Of a stretch of 64,000 nt of DNA, positions 1-11,486 are shown piece after piece (position 1 is the first letter of the stretch; every line of letters starts with the position of its first letter). A model generated the notes under the pieces. That model saw nothing but the letters and a program-made list of their open reading frames with translations. It was not told the origin of the DNA and did not search any database. The stretch is from positions 1,800,093 to 1,864,092 of the forward strand of contig JADWQD010000009.1 in the NCBI GenBank assembly GCA_016110215.1, written 5' to 3'. Both the position numbers and the translations under genes were made by a program. This DNA comes from Capronia americana. Lineage: Eukaryota; Ascomycota; Eurotiomycetes; Chaetothyriales; Herpotrichiellaceae.

Positions 1-335
1 TCAGAGTCTCACGGTTTAAGTATAGGTGATTAGAAGGGAGAAGTAGCTTTGTGATCAACCTAATGGTCGGTTTACATCCATCGAAAGTATTTTTTTTGGA
101 GAGGCATTTGATAATGACTGGAAGAGGCTGGACTTTTTTTCAAGCTTTCATCCTGCCATGCTGCCCACGACTTGACGGTCGTCGATGATTCAAGCCTATG
201 GCTTCCTAGAAATAAAATACTGTAGGGGTATTCCGTAAAAGGAGTACTGCTGTATTAAGGTCGTGGGTCGATCCAACTCAGTCCCATTACTTTACCTAGT
301 ATCCTTCTGCCACAGTTGGCTAGATTCACTGTCCC
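1..335. other. Left-edge non-coding stretch
   Basis: AT-leaning sequence downstream of the monooxygenase stop codon. I see no coding frame, RNA gene or repeat in it. It probably contains the 3' UTR and poly(A) region of the minus-strand monooxygenase. Confidence 0.5.
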
Positions 336-2232
336 TCACGAGCGTGCGGTCGCATCTTCGCCCGCCAGTAGATGGTTAAACACGGAAAGTAAAGCTTCAG
401 TAGGATCCGCAGGACGATCGAATGTGCGCCAGGCAATGTAGCGATCAGGCCGTACCAGAACGGCGCCGCGGTCGCCCACCTCACGCACCTTGTCCCACTC
501 CCCGAGCACGTCGTCATACGGACAGCGACACCCGACCTTGTAGACGGGTACCCTGATCCCAAGTTCTCGATCCACGGCCTCCGCGGCTGCGATGAAAACG
601 TCGCCGCCGATGCCTACAATTAAACCGAACTGGCCATGTTCGAATATGTCCAAGGTGGAGATGCGCTTGGTTTGCCTCTCGACCCAGGCATGGGGTAGGT
701 AGCCTCCGGGATGTGTCGTTGGCTCATAGTAGAGTACTGGGTCCCGTTGATGAGACGGGAATGGCGTTCCGTCGCCGACGACCGCGGCAGAACCCTCATA
801 GCGGTGGCCCAACTGAATACCGAGGGCGTTGGATCGACGGTTTTGAAGGTCGACTACCTTCCTCAACTCTGCTCGACGTTTTTCTGCCGCCGGTGAGTCC
901 GAAAAGAGCTCTTCTAGTGACTTGTATCCATCTTCGACCAACTGACCCGGTCTGAATCCTAATACTTGGGGGACCCGTGCAAAGTTGTGTAATGTCTGGA
1001 TCGCGTGGCCCACTATTTGCTTGGCCACGGGTTGCCTTTCCTGGTTGTAACTCTCGAGCATTCGATCTCTAGCTTTGCCGGATACGACCAGCGCGAGCTT
1101 CCAGGCCAGGTTGTACGCGTCCTGGACACAGGTGTTGCTTCCTAGACCACTGGCTGGTGGATGCCGATGGGCTGCATCCCCTGCCAGGAAAACGCGTCTA
1201 CGACGAAGTCCGGTGGCGTAGACGTTATTGACTTGCCATTTACTGGTGTCCTTGACCTTGACCTTTAGCTCTGGAATGCCTAAGGCGTGCCGAGCGTAGG
1301 CAATAACGGCATCATCTGATGTATCCGGCTCGTCGCCAGGGTTGTACTGCCGGTTCAAGAGCCATTCAGTGTACGGCTTTACGGCGATCAGAGTTCCCGA
1401 ACCGACCCAGAACGCATTCCCAGGCTGGAGCATCATGTAGATACAGGCCGGCCGGTAAGCAGTGTATTGCGTCAGATCCGTTTCCAGCCACGACGTGACC
1501 ATGTTCATAAGCCCGGGTTCACCTTCGAATCCAAAGCCGAATTGCTGAGCGACCAGCGACCGACCGCCATCGGCTCCGACGGCGTACTTTGCGCGCACCG
1601 TGTACTCGACACCGGCACCTCGTTCGCGCACGCGCCCTACAACGCCCTCGGTTGTCTCTTCGATGTGGATGAGTTCATTGTTGAAACGGATATCGGCGCC
1701 CTTCTCTAGCGCAAATGCCAGTAGAACCTTTTCGAGAACGTGTTGCGGTGAGTTTACCATTTCTGAAGGACTAGCCATGGCAAAGTCGGTGAGTTGACGA
1801 ACACCGGCCCCATAACAGGCATAACGTGAAATTTCCAGTCCTGTGAGGCTGGTGCACAAGACTCCATTCCCCAGAAGTGGTAGCGGTGTCGATACTTGGC
1901 GTACACGATCCTCGATACCCATGTCACGGAAGACCTCCATGGTCCGTTGGTTGGTGACATGAGCTCGTGGGGATGGCGCTGTACCACGGTGTTTGGCAAT
2001 GGTGAAGGCCTTGACGCCGGCGGACGCCAGCAAGCCCGCAAGGCTGAGCCCAGTCACACCTGCTCCTACGACGAGCACATCGGTTTCAATATCGTGTGGA
2101 GTAGCTTTGATACCACTAGTGGCTTTGGCAGACTCATCACTGAAATGACGGTCAGCATATTAGATGGGAAACGGCTTGTGCAAAGTCTGACCTGACATGG
2201 GAGTCAGCGGCGCGGTTAAGACCGAACGCCAT
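336..2232 (-). CDS. FAD-dependent aromatic monooxygenase (phenol/2,4-dichlorophenol hydroxylase-like)
   Basis: Two exons, 2232-2192 and 2139-336, with a 52-nt intron, give about 614 aa. The main frame lacks an ATG. The small upstream exon, starting MAFGLNRAAD, supplies one and joins in frame. Seen: an FAD-binding GAGVTG near residues 39-44, the GADGGRS segment that contacts both cofactors, and FLAGDAAHRHPP followed by GLGSNTCVQDAYNLAWKLA. These are the three signatures of group A flavoprotein hydroxylases (PF01494). The GLGSNT/NLAWK block is closest to bacterial TfdB-type dichlorophenol hydroxylases and phenol 2-monooxygenases. Length is normal for that family. Inferred role: NAD(P)H-dependent ortho-hydroxylation of a phenolic compound in the cytosol. 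It is divergent from a dienelactone hydrolase gene, which fits aromatic catabolism. The true substrate cannot be read from sequence. Fungal members also serve secondary metabolism. Confidence 0.88.
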
Positions 2233-4120
2233 GTCATTGGCGAAGGGATCAAATGATACAATCAAAACAAAGTACTGCTGTCCCTGAGCTTGGTATCTGT
2301 GGCGGTGCTAAGGCTGTTATCGAGTTGAAGGTTGAATACCAGGACCATGGAGCCAGGCAGCCAGACCAGTTGAGGTTTAAGTAAAGACAGACAGGACAGG
2401 ACCTCAGATGAGAGCGAGAAGGCGGCCATCTCTGCTTGAAGAGGCCGCCTGGGGACCATAGTCGAGGGCTTCGGGGAGGGATGTAGGCTTTCTCCACGAA
2501 TGCCAATGCAACTTGATCGGACCTGAACCCATTGTGTGTGGAGGTCATCTCTAGCTATGATTTGAAAGACCTGACTTGTCTTCGTGACCTGTCCCAAAGC
2601 TGGTGAGTCCACGCGAGTTTCATGAGAGGACAGAGTTCCCCGTCGTTTCTCGGATGGCCGGTGGGGGGAGTCCGATGTCCGGGTCTGATTGCTTTTGCCT
2701 CGGCGATTGGATAGTACAGGCTTCCATGTCCCTGTGGTCAATATGTCCAGTCTCGCCTGACATGTCAGCCACCAGTTAGCTGAATTGTTATTGCGAAATG
2801 GAGGCTTCTTTTCCTAGTGGAGGGAATTCCCACCATCCTCGCCGCTCCGCTTGCATAGTTCTTTTTGCCAGGCCGTCCCACCACCGCCAAGTTCCTGCCG
2901 GAAAAAGAAAAGGGAGTCGCCAAAGCGAGAGTTTTCAGCCTGCACGGTCATCAGTCAGAGGATGGCCACAGAGTCTGCCTCAAGGAAATCAGCCTGAGAC
3001 TCCTCGATGCCAAATCTGGGTTCACCGCGGTTTGTCCTTTGGCCATGTACATGACCAACTTGAAGCACAGAGGTTATTTACCTGATGTCTTTCTCATGCA
3101 ACAGGTCATAGCCATTCTTACCAGCTTCCTACTCACCATCTTCAATCAGATAGACTTATTGTCCATTGATGCTCAAGGACGACTGAGACGCACTGCACCA
3201 AGGCTGGCAAGGCTGACACGAACATTGGCGAGGAAAACGACGGCAGAGCTTTCAGATATATCCCGAACGCAGTAAACGGAGTTAAGGCGCGGCTAGGTAC
3301 TTCACCAACAGAACGAAGTTGGTGAAAATCGGTAAATCAAACACGCGCAGCGAACGGCGATCTGCTCGACTTGGGCTAGCGCGACGCTGCAGAGACGCCA
3401 CTTTCCCCCCGCTCGTTCGCATCGGATTACATCATCGGAATCCCATTTCGAGCTTATCCCCGGTTAAAGCCAGCGGGGCACCAGCGATGCAGCAATGAAA
3501 AGCTGGTAGCGAAGACTGCTAATCTGTACCCAAGTTACGTTGCCACGGTTCTCTTATCCGATCCTTCTTCGGAACGTCGATCGACAGTTCCCATGCCATT
3601 CCGCTGAACCTCCGTTCCGGGAGTCTGATCGGCGGTGGGCTCCATTCGTGCCATCTTCTCCCATGCTTGCGTTTTTCCAACGCTGATGATTCCTCGCGGC
3701 TCTTCGTAAGCTGAGACCGAAGCCGCTACGTTGCTGTACCGAGATCGGCCCGTGTCGTGCACGCCCGTTTGATGCCCCTCCTTTGCTTTGTTGAATGCCC
3801 ATCAGCAGCCAGTAGCTGAGTCGGCGTTCCGCATCTGACAATTGCCTATTCGTAGAGTTCGAGGACAATGAGCATATGCCATCCGTGGCCATTCCATTCC
3901 ATGTCATCCTAGCCCCGTCCTAGTTCATCCCACCTTCCCAGGCTGTACAAGTACGTTACTCGTGGCGTCTTGCGTGCTCGAAACGGGCTACATTTGAGAG
4001 CCGATATATAAAGGAACTCCTCCAGGCCCTTTCCCGTCGTCTACCCCGCCATCACATTCCTCTTTCTCTCTTATCTCTTTCTCACGCGCCAGGTATCCAC
4101 GCGTAGACCACGGAGCAAAG
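2233..4120. promoter_or_regulatory. 1.9-kb divergent intergenic region between monooxygenase and dienelactone hydrolase
   Basis: This separates two head-to-head genes and must contain both promoters. Short open frames lie inside (for example 2262-2741 minus and 2865-3275 plus), but none resembles a known protein, has splice structure or shows conserved motifs, so I treat them as chance. The last 120 nt before the hydrolase ATG hold a TATA box and a pyrimidine-rich tract, typical of a strongly expressed fungal gene. The length is unusual for this gene-dense window. Confidence 0.55.
4005..4012 (+). promoter_or_regulatory. TATA box of dienelactone hydrolase gene
   Basis: A consensus TATATAAA lies 109 nt upstream of the ATG at 4121. 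A CT-rich stretch (about 4020-4090) follows, the usual layout of a fungal core promoter with the transcription start in the pyrimidine tract. Confidence 0.6.
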
Positions 4121-5085
4121 ATGACTTCCCACCCGCCCAGCTCGTGCTGCTACACGGGCGTCAAGCACGAGGGAACCCCCACGGGTGAGTTCTCCCAGCT
4201 CGGCGACTTTGAGATCTACACCAAGTACCCGGAAGACAAGAGCACGGAATATGGCATCCTCATGTACGTACCGCCGATGTCGTCGCCGCCCGCTAGCTAG
4301 CTACTCGTAACGGGCGACCACCACTGACACATCCCGCCCTGACGACAGCATCACCGACGTCATCGGCCACCGCTTCAACAATGCACAACTCATCGCCGAC
4401 CAGTTCGCCGCAAACGGCTACTTCGTCCTGATGCCCGATCTGTTCGACAAGGATCCCATCCCCTTGAACCGTCCCGGCGACTTCGACATCATGAAGTGGT
4501 TGCAGGGAGAGTACCATCCGAGCAAGAAGGCTCACTTGCCCCCGGTCGTGGATCCCATTATTGATGCGTGCTTGATTGAGATGCGGACGAAGTATAACGT
4601 CAAGGTGAGAAGACAAGTCCCTTGCAAGACGATTTACGGACGAAGGATGGGACCCTCCATGTTCGTGACGAACCGAAGAGCTATCGGCTGACACTCCCCT
4701 CCCTTTGCAGAAACTCGGTGCCGTAGGCTACTGCTTCGGCGGCAAATACGTGGTCCGGCACCTGCGCCCTGACAGCGGCAAAATCGACGTCGGCTACACC
4801 GCACACCCCTCCTTCGTCGACGCCGCCGAGCTCAGGGACATCAAGGGGCCCCTCGCCATCTCCGCCGCCGAAACCGACGCGATCTTCCCGGCCGAGAAGC
4901 GCCACGAAACCGAGGTGATTCTGAAAGAGCTGGGTCTGCCGTATCAGATCAACCTGTATTCTGGGGTGGAGCACGGCTTTGCCGTCAGAGGAGACTTGAA
5001 CAACCGGATCGCGACGTATGCCAAGGAGAATGCCTTCTTGCAGGCGGTGCAGTGGTTTGAGGAGCATTTGAGGGGTGGAAAGTAA
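4121..5085 (+). CDS. Dienelactone hydrolase family protein
   Basis: Three exons, 4121-4263, 4349-4604 and 4711-5085, joined in frame to 257 aa. The family (PF01738, alpha/beta hydrolase) uses a Cys-Asp-His triad. All three residues are visible: Cys141 in GYCFGG, Asp189 in AETDAIFP and His221 in VEHGFAVRG. Intron 1 runs from GTACGT to ACAG, intron 2 from GTGAGA to TGCAG. Bacterial homologues open dienelactone in chlorocatechol breakdown. Fungal ones are mostly uncharacterised cytosolic hydrolases, and some act on other lactones or esters. There is no signal peptide. It is divergently arranged with an aromatic-ring hydroxylase, which supports, but does not prove, a role in aromatic catabolism. 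The enzyme family is certain; the substrate is inference. Confidence 0.93.
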
Positions 5086-5616
5086 GTGCAAAATCAACGC
5101 AAGGGGAGAAGCGAGGTGAGTGGAGTGCAGCACGTGTGTGTGAGAAGAGGCGCAAGCATCAAGGGGAGTCGAGTGCTGACGATGTTGGTGGGGGCAGCAG
5201 TGATAAGGCAAGACTGTGACCGGATGAGCCACCAGAACTCTCCAAAGACTGTTGCGCAAGCCCGAAGAAGAAATAGAACAGTCATTCCCAGCCGGCTGTG
5301 CTGCAACACGTAGCCACGTAGGCAAAATGGGCAAATGGACATGACACTCACACAGGCAAGGAGCATGATCACATCGAGGTTTAGCTCGGACTTTTCTTCA
5401 TTCGCAAAAGTAAAAATATCGTCCAAAACGGCCATTTGATCCTGTCAGGGCCGGAACTTTCACGTCTGCAAGCTTATGCCTCGCTTCTCTGGTAACTCTC
5501 TAATCCTAGGCGTCGTGAAGAAGATACGGTCGACGCGAAGAGGCAGAATCGTAACGACATTTCTCCCCGTGTTGGGGCCCGACCAGATTTGTGGCGACCG
5601 TTAGGGAAGCGTCCTT
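5086..5616. other. Convergent intergenic region, no gene seen
   Basis: The 3' ends of the dienelactone hydrolase (+) and fimbrin (-) face each other here. Nothing codes convincingly. The sequence presumably holds the two 3' UTRs. Confidence 0.5.
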
Positions 5617-7718
5617 CTAGACGCCCATCTTCTCGGCCGTTCTCATGAGGGCCCCTGGTTTATTTGTTAGCCGCCAACTATACTGATACAAATGATCCCG
5701 GAATCTGGGGTGGAAACTTACCGACGAACGTAGTAACCAATCTCGCTCGTCCCTGCACAATATCATCTGGAAGGAGATAGATCGTCGAGCCTATTCACGT
5801 CGGGTCAGCATCAAACTCCTCTCGCGATATCATACGATCCCGCCACAGGATGACAATACGTACCAAGCTTTCTGGCAATGCTGATACTCAGCTTCGCGTT
5901 CGCGTACGCGTCATCGGTCGTTTTCCCGGGCGTGACAAGTTCATAGTCGACATAATTGGCCTTCATACCGTTCAAGACGTCCAAGAGGAAGATACCGCTC
6001 GTGATAGCAGGATCCTTGAACGATCTCACTGAAGACGATTTGCCGCCCTTGCGAGACATGTCGTTCGCCCACTTTATCATGTCTGAATCCGAAAGCTCGC
6101 GCTTGCCCATTCGTTGAGCGAGTCCTGAGAGCGTGCTGACGATGTCCCGGCGCATGAGTTGCCACACAAGCCCTAGGGTAAGCGTTCGTTGACCGTCGGT
6201 AATATCTGCGCCTTGGATACCGACGAGCGAGAAGCGGTTCTGCTTGCCTAGTTCTACAACGTAATTCGTGTTCTCGACCGCCTTGAAGCGGGACATTTCC
6301 CCGCCATGTGCAGGCGGTTTGTTAACATGGCGGAAATTCACGCTTCCGGGGATGACCTTGTCATACGCTTGCAAGAGAACCGTGCCATCGCGGAGGTCAT
6401 CAAAGAAGGAATTCACAGGGGGCTGGACGTCCAGACTGTTCAGCCACAGAGTGAACACACGAGCTTCACGCTCGCCTTCGGCATCGAAATCTTCGATCTC
6501 AGGTTTCTCGCCTTCTTCGAGCGGGTCCAAGCCGGGGTGGGTGTTGAATAGGTTGGCGACGAAGGCCAGGTTGAGTTTGGGGTTGCCTGCTACAAGTGCG
6601 GTCGGTGTCAGGAATTTTCGGCAGTCGATTCTCTCGGCATTTTGGAGGACTTCTTCGGCCCGTTGAAGGAGATCTCGTGTCTGTAGCGGAGCGCGGGAGC
6701 AGATGTCGGGTTTCAGTTGGTTGAGGAGAACAGTATAGTTCTCGCCGTCCTTGACGTCGCCAGAGAAGTTGTTCACCCTCCTTGCCCAGCCGGCATTCTT
6801 GAGGTGGTAGTTGAACCAGCGGAGTAAGATCTGCTCGGGTGGTAGACGGAGGAATTGGTCGAGGGTCTCGTCATCTTCCAAGAGCCGGTAAAGCTCGGGA
6901 TGCAGCTTGATGTCGATCTTGCCCAACAGACCTCGCCTGATGATCTGCCAGATTAGACCCAAAATCAAGTGTTCTCGGACCTCAATGATATCGCCGGAGC
7001 CAACATTGACCACAGAACAGCCGATACCCTTGGCAGATCCAATAACAATGTTGTTGTTCTCAGTCATGTGGAATGCATTGAGAGTCTTTATTTTCTTCCC
7101 TGGCTTGTTCAACACGCGTTCATCGATGGTATCCGGTACACTGTCATTGATCAGTTTTGATAGCACCAACCCATCCTTGCAATGGTCGAACATCTCGAAG
7201 GTATCGGTGGGAAACGGCAACAAATGGCCAATGTCGGGATCGCCGGCAAGGACGGCGTTGATGTGGGTGGTGAAGGCGGTCCGTTCTTCTTCATTTATCG
7301 TGTGAGTGACATTGGCTGAAGAACCCTGGACTTGGATTCTCCCACCACCTCCGAGACTGGGCTTGGAAGCATGTCCTGGAGACGCGGGCAGCCCATTGCC
7401 TCCAACCCCGGCGGGCTTGTGTTGAGGGCCGACGGATATGCGTCTCTGAGCCGGAGAAGACTGGCGGACCTTGGAGATCAGGTCGACATAGTCCTCGAGT
7501 TCGACCCTTCTTGAGCTGTCCAGTTCGACCTCTTTCAGCGCCTGCCTGACCACATCGTAAGACTCTCTCTCGGACTGTTGGGTGGCCTTAATGACGGTGG
7601 CCTCGTCCAGGTAGCCTTTGTCATCCACATCGAGTTTGCGAAACGCATCTTGTAGCTGGAAGATTTCATTCTGCTGGAATTGAGGATACTTGCGCTGGAG
7701 CTTGAGAATGGCCGCCAT
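5617..7718 (-). CDS. SAC6: Fimbrin (actin-bundling protein)
   Basis: Three exons, 7718-5864, 5790-5722 and 5654-5617, give 653 aa. Yeast Sac6 and its fungal orthologues are 614-650 aa. The N-terminus (LKLQRKYPQFQQNEIF) and an EF-hand pair in residues 10-90 precede four calponin-homology domains arranged as two actin-binding modules. Recognisable blocks include NAFHMTENNNIVIGSAKGIGCSVVN in CH1/CH2 and NTNYVVELGKQNRFSLVGIQGADI in the second module. The C-terminal exons restore the conserved IYLLPDDIVQ and ALMRTAEKMGV ends. Fimbrin cross-links actin filaments in patches and at endocytic sites and rings in hyphae. It is divergent from the DDHD phospholipase gene. Nothing is unusual except two very small 3' exons (69 and 38 nt). 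Confidence 0.97.
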
Positions 7719-8403
7719 GGTGAGTGAGAGACGAGGGGGGAGAGGGGCAGTCGCGCCCAGCGGAAAAAGTACGAGCGGCGCTAAGAGGGTGGAAACGGCG
7801 GGAAAGATGCGATCGAAGAGTAAGAGGAGTGAGAAAGGATGTGTAGAAGAAGATATGGGAGAGCTCTTAATGGTGGTGCCTGGGTAGGCGTCGCAATCAG
7901 TGGTAAGTCAGTCGCTTCTCAGCTGGCAGTCACAGTAAGCGGATCACGCAGAACGCAGGACGCAAAAATGCGGGCAGCCGCAAGCGCCCAATGACGCATT
8001 GCGGCGCAGCAAGCATCAAATGTTGGGGCTTGGCAGGCTAGGCTAGGCTAAGCATAGGCGTTGCCCAGTCGGCGAGGCTGCCACCTAATCCATTCCTGCC
8101 CCGGCAAATGTTGCATCACTGGCAACTTCACTCTCCTGTTTTTTGCCATCCGGCCTCGACCATCGACATTCTCCAGCATTCTTTCTATCATTAACTTCAG
8201 CTACCTCAGGCACAGCCAGCGGAAAGCTGCCAAACAGAAAAGTCCCATAATCTGGTCAACCGTGCTGTTTCAGTAAACGACCGAGCTCCAGAGTTCCGTT
8301 TGAATACGGCTCAGCCTCGTGCTCGTCCCCTGCTTAAGGCTACCAATTATATGTTGCCATATTGGATCGGTTCCCGGCCCTGATACGGGCTGTCCGGAGG
8401 GGC
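7719..8403. promoter_or_regulatory. Divergent promoter region between fimbrin and DDHD phospholipase
   Basis: A purine/pyrimidine-skewed 5' leader lies next to the fimbrin ATG (GA-rich on the plus strand, 7720-7870). A TTG-initiated extension of the DDHD frame back to 8362 exists, but the first in-frame ATG is at 8404. No other gene is seen. Confidence 0.5.
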
Positions 8404-11226
8404 ATGGCGGAGGCAGCCAACAAATCCTCTCTGGCGAGCACGATATTCCCATGGAGTAGAAGCAGCACTCCTCCGCCCAAGTCACCGCTCCAGAAGCCCA
8501 AGGACAAATCCTCGGCTCTCAAGCAGTCTGATGGGCTCGACCACACTATTAGCCTAGGACCTCGCAGTCTGCCCAGATATCCCAAGGACTGTCCTCCTCT
8601 AAAAGCTCGATGGTACTATGCCGTCGACGTGGCGAAGCGGAAGCCCTTTGCTCCGGAGCCGTCAGCCGAAGAAAAGGCTAAACCGGCGCAAGTCCCGAAA
8701 AAGCTGGTTCCCTTTTCAGCCTCAGACTCGATCAATATCGAAAAGGGATACCAAACTCTTGCACAGAAGAGTCAAAGTAGAGGCGGAAGCACCGACCCTA
8801 CGGCGAGTACAAAAGTACCAGTGAACGAAGACTATTTGTACGACGTTGATATTGAGAAACGCGAGCTGCTGCCCGCATATTGGCTTGGCCCGGTGTATGA
8901 AGTTCGAAGGGGGACTTGGTTCTATGCAGAAAATCCCCTAAGACCATGCGACGAAAACCTAGCCAACCAGCTTGAGGAGGGCTACCTGAAACTGAGTCCT
9001 TGGAGGCGGATGAATCTGCAATCTCCGCGTGCAGTTTCGCAACCTAGAGCTCAACCAAAGTCAGAGGTTATAGAAAGCCCGACGGCTCAATCATCAAGCA
9101 AGTCGCCACCATCGCAGGACGATAGCCAGACGACCGGCCCAAACGCATATCGACTCTTTGGAACCCATATGAACACGACGGTGACATATCAAGACGATAC
9201 AGTGGCGTACCTGACCACTGACGACTTTCTCTCTCGAGTCAGCAGCACAGTTTACGGAAGGTTCGTCGGCTATGGGGGAACTAAGGTGGTTCGAGGCTGG
9301 ATAGAGAGAATGGGTGACCCACCGAAATCTGACCAGAAAGACGGTGAATCTGCGGCCACGAAAGACAAGCGCAAGTCTGCCAAAGTATCCACGGAAGCCG
9401 AACCCGGCCCTAGCCAGGACAGCCTTCAAGCAAAGAAGAAGGATGATACGGAGAGGCCGCGACGGACGGCACTTGAGCGACAGATCTCCTCCCTGGCTGG
9501 TCTGCCAAGAACTGACGATTCCAACGATATGGGCGAGGAGGAAGAGGCCCGAGAGCAGGAAGAACGTGAGATGGAGGACGCCCGAGAAAAGGATGGAGAA
9601 GACCAAGGAAGACAGATTGACCACTTGGTCCTGGTCACGCACGGCATTGGCCAGCGACTGGGACTGCGACTTGACAGCATCAACTTCATTCATGATGTCA
9701 ACATGCTGCGCAAGACGATGAAAGCCGTGTATGAGTCGGCTCCTGACCTCCAGGCTCTAAGCGGTGACCCGAAGAACTGCAGGGTGCAGGTGCTACCTAT
9801 CTGCTGGCGACACAGACTAGACTTCCCGAAACAGAGTCTCAAGCAGAACCGCCAGGAATTCGACATCGGCGACGCCGACGCCCTCCTCGAAGACCAATAC
9901 CCTTCGCTGCAAGATATCACTGTGGAAGGCGTCCCAGCAGTGCGGAACCTGATCACCGATCTGGCGCTGGACGTGCTCCTCTACCAAAGTGCGTACAGAG
10001 AGCACATCGCCTCGATCGTGCAGCAAGAATCGAATCGAGTCTATCAGCTATTCAAACAGCGCACAGGCTTCTCTGGGAAAGTGAGCTTCTGTGCTCACTC
10101 CCTCGGTAGCGCAATTTGCTTCGATATTCTGTGCCGACAGGAAGAGGAACTGAAAACCCGCCCCAGGCGAGTCTCGAGCAAGACATCGCGAGAGCTCGGC
10201 ATCGATTCAAAAGACCTCAAACTCGACTTTGACGTTGAGAACTTCTTCGCTCTTGGCTCGCCAGTTGGTCTGTTTCAGATGCTCAAGGGCAGGACGATCG
10301 CTGCGCGGCCGTCTCTCGGTGCCAGCGCTTTCGGGGCCACAGTGGTACCTACATCGCCGTTCGATCCAGATCCAATGAAGAACGACCCGTTCGATAAAGC
10401 CACGTTGAAGCTAAACGCCGGCCACAGTCCGACGGATCTCATACCCATCACGACTTCCTCCCCGAAATGCAGCGAATTGTTCAACATCTTCCACCCTACT
10501 GACCCGATAGCCTACCGCCTGGAGCCGCTTATCTCGCCAGCGATGGCACGGCTCAAGTCTCAACCTATCCCATACACCAAGAAGAACCTCTTTGGCGCCC
10601 CGGGTATCTCCAACATCTCCGAGCGGGTGGGTCAACAGATCATGTCGAGCTGGTACAATCTTACGTCTGGTGTTGCGTCTACCCTGATCAACAGAAGCCT
10701 AGGCATCACCGGCGAAGAGCAGGCTTTGTCGCAAGATAAGGCCAAAATTGTAGATGCAGCCAAACAGGGAGCTCAACCCACGGTTGACACGAACTTGCCT
10801 GTTGCCGACGACAAGAGACAGCAAGAACTGGCCAACGCGGCCAAATTGTCCCCGTCGACGGAAAAAGCACCTACCCTGATCGATTCAGAGCTTGAGACTC
10901 TCTATTCTGGGTTTCAGAAACGCGAAGCTGGCACCGAAGGCCCCGATGACGAGGCTCAAACTCGCAGCTCGACTGAGTACCAACAATCCCAAGAACGAGC
11001 ACGCAAGCTCAGGCGTGAAGAGGCCAAAGTCCGTGCACTCAACAGCAATGGCAGAGTCGACTATCACATCCAGGAGGGCATGTTCGACGTGTCTCTGCTA
11101 GCTAGTATCGCGAGCCACTTGAGTTACTGGGCGGACGAGGATGTAAACCACTTCATGATGGGGCAGATGCTCAAGCACAGAGACAAAGCACAGCGGAACG
11201 ACGGAGGCGCGGATGAGGCATGGTAA
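8404..11226 (+). CDS. DDHD-domain phospholipase (PA-PLA1-like)
   Basis: Single exon of 940 aa from the first in-frame ATG. Intracellular phospholipase A1 proteins of this family hydrolyse phosphatidic acid and related lipids on ER, Golgi or mitochondrial membranes. Seen: the lipase strand LVLVTHGIGQRLG (about residue 408), the nucleophile block FCAHSLGSAICFD (about 562-574, Ser in HSLGS), then the DDHD domain from about residue 600. That domain begins with ENFFALGSPVGLF, continues with HPTDPIAYRLEPL and ends RVDYHIQE...SHLSYWADEDV, carrying the Asp/His residues that name it. The N-terminal third is low-complexity with a WWE-like stretch (RWYYAVD...RRGTWFYAE). The middle (about 305-405) is highly charged. 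An upstream exon cannot be excluded. It is divergent from fimbrin. Confidence 0.92.
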   Translation: MAEAANKSSLASTIFPWSRSSTPPPKSPLQKPKDKSSALKQSDGLDHTISLGPRSLPRYPKDCPPLKARWYYAVDVAKRKPFAPEPSAEEKAKPAQVPKKLVPFSASDSINIEKGYQTLAQKSQSRGGSTDPTASTKVPVNEDYLYDVDIEKRELLPAYWLGPVYEVRRGTWFYAENPLRPCDENLANQLEEGYLKLSPWRRMNLQSPRAVSQPRAQPKSEVIESPTAQSSSKSPPSQDDSQTTGPNAYRLFGTHMNTTVTYQDDTVAYLTTDDFLSRVSSTVYGRFVGYGGTKVVRGWIERMGDPPKSDQKDGESAATKDKRKSAKVSTEAEPGPSQDSLQAKKKDDTERPRRTALERQISSLAGLPRTDDSNDMGEEEEAREQEEREMEDAREKDGEDQGRQIDHLVLVTHGIGQRLGLRLDSINFIHDVNMLRKTMKAVYESAPDLQALSGDPKNCRVQVLPICWRHRLDFPKQSLKQNRQEFDIGDADALLEDQYPSLQDITVEGVPAVRNLITDLALDVLLYQSAYREHIASIVQQESNRVYQLFKQRTGFSGKVSFCAHSLGSAICFDILCRQEEELKTRPRRVSSKTSRELGIDSKDLKLDFDVENFFALGSPVGLFQMLKGRTIAARPSLGASAFGATVVPTSPFDPDPMKNDPFDKATLKLNAGHSPTDLIPITTSSPKCSELFNIFHPTDPIAYRLEPLISPAMARLKSQPIPYTKKNLFGAPGISNISERVGQQIMSSWYNLTSGVASTLINRSLGITGEEQALSQDKAKIVDAAKQGAQPTVDTNLPVADDKRQQELANAAKLSPSTEKAPTLIDSELETLYSGFQKREAGTEGPDDEAQTRSSTEYQQSQERARKLRREEAKVRALNSNGRVDYHIQEGMFDVSLLASIASHLSYWADEDVNHFMMGQMLKHRDKAQRNDGGADEAW

Positions 11227-11486
11227 CGGAAGGAGGAAGAAGGCGACGATGTATGAATTAAAGTCGTTCCTTTGATGGGAGTGTAGACTCGGCAGCATCG
11301 TTTTCATTGTAGTGATATCCCCTATACACTATATCTGTACTATTGAACCCTCTCTAGAGATGATGACTCGACCCAACTTGAGTTCACTCCTTCAGACTGC
11401 TGAGTTCCCACCCATCCACCCCTGTTGAGAATCAGCTGAACGTGCCTCGCTTCGTATACGACACAGTCTCCGCATCACATGCTCGC
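11227..11486. other. Convergent 3' region
   Basis: Short spacer between the DDHD phospholipase (+) and the cupin gene (-). No feature recognised. Confidence 0.4.

Noticed and set aside
2262..3275. Open frames of 136-159 codons in the monooxygenase-DLH intergenic region
   Set aside because: No motif, no plausible start context and no exon partners. Length is within chance for this base composition.
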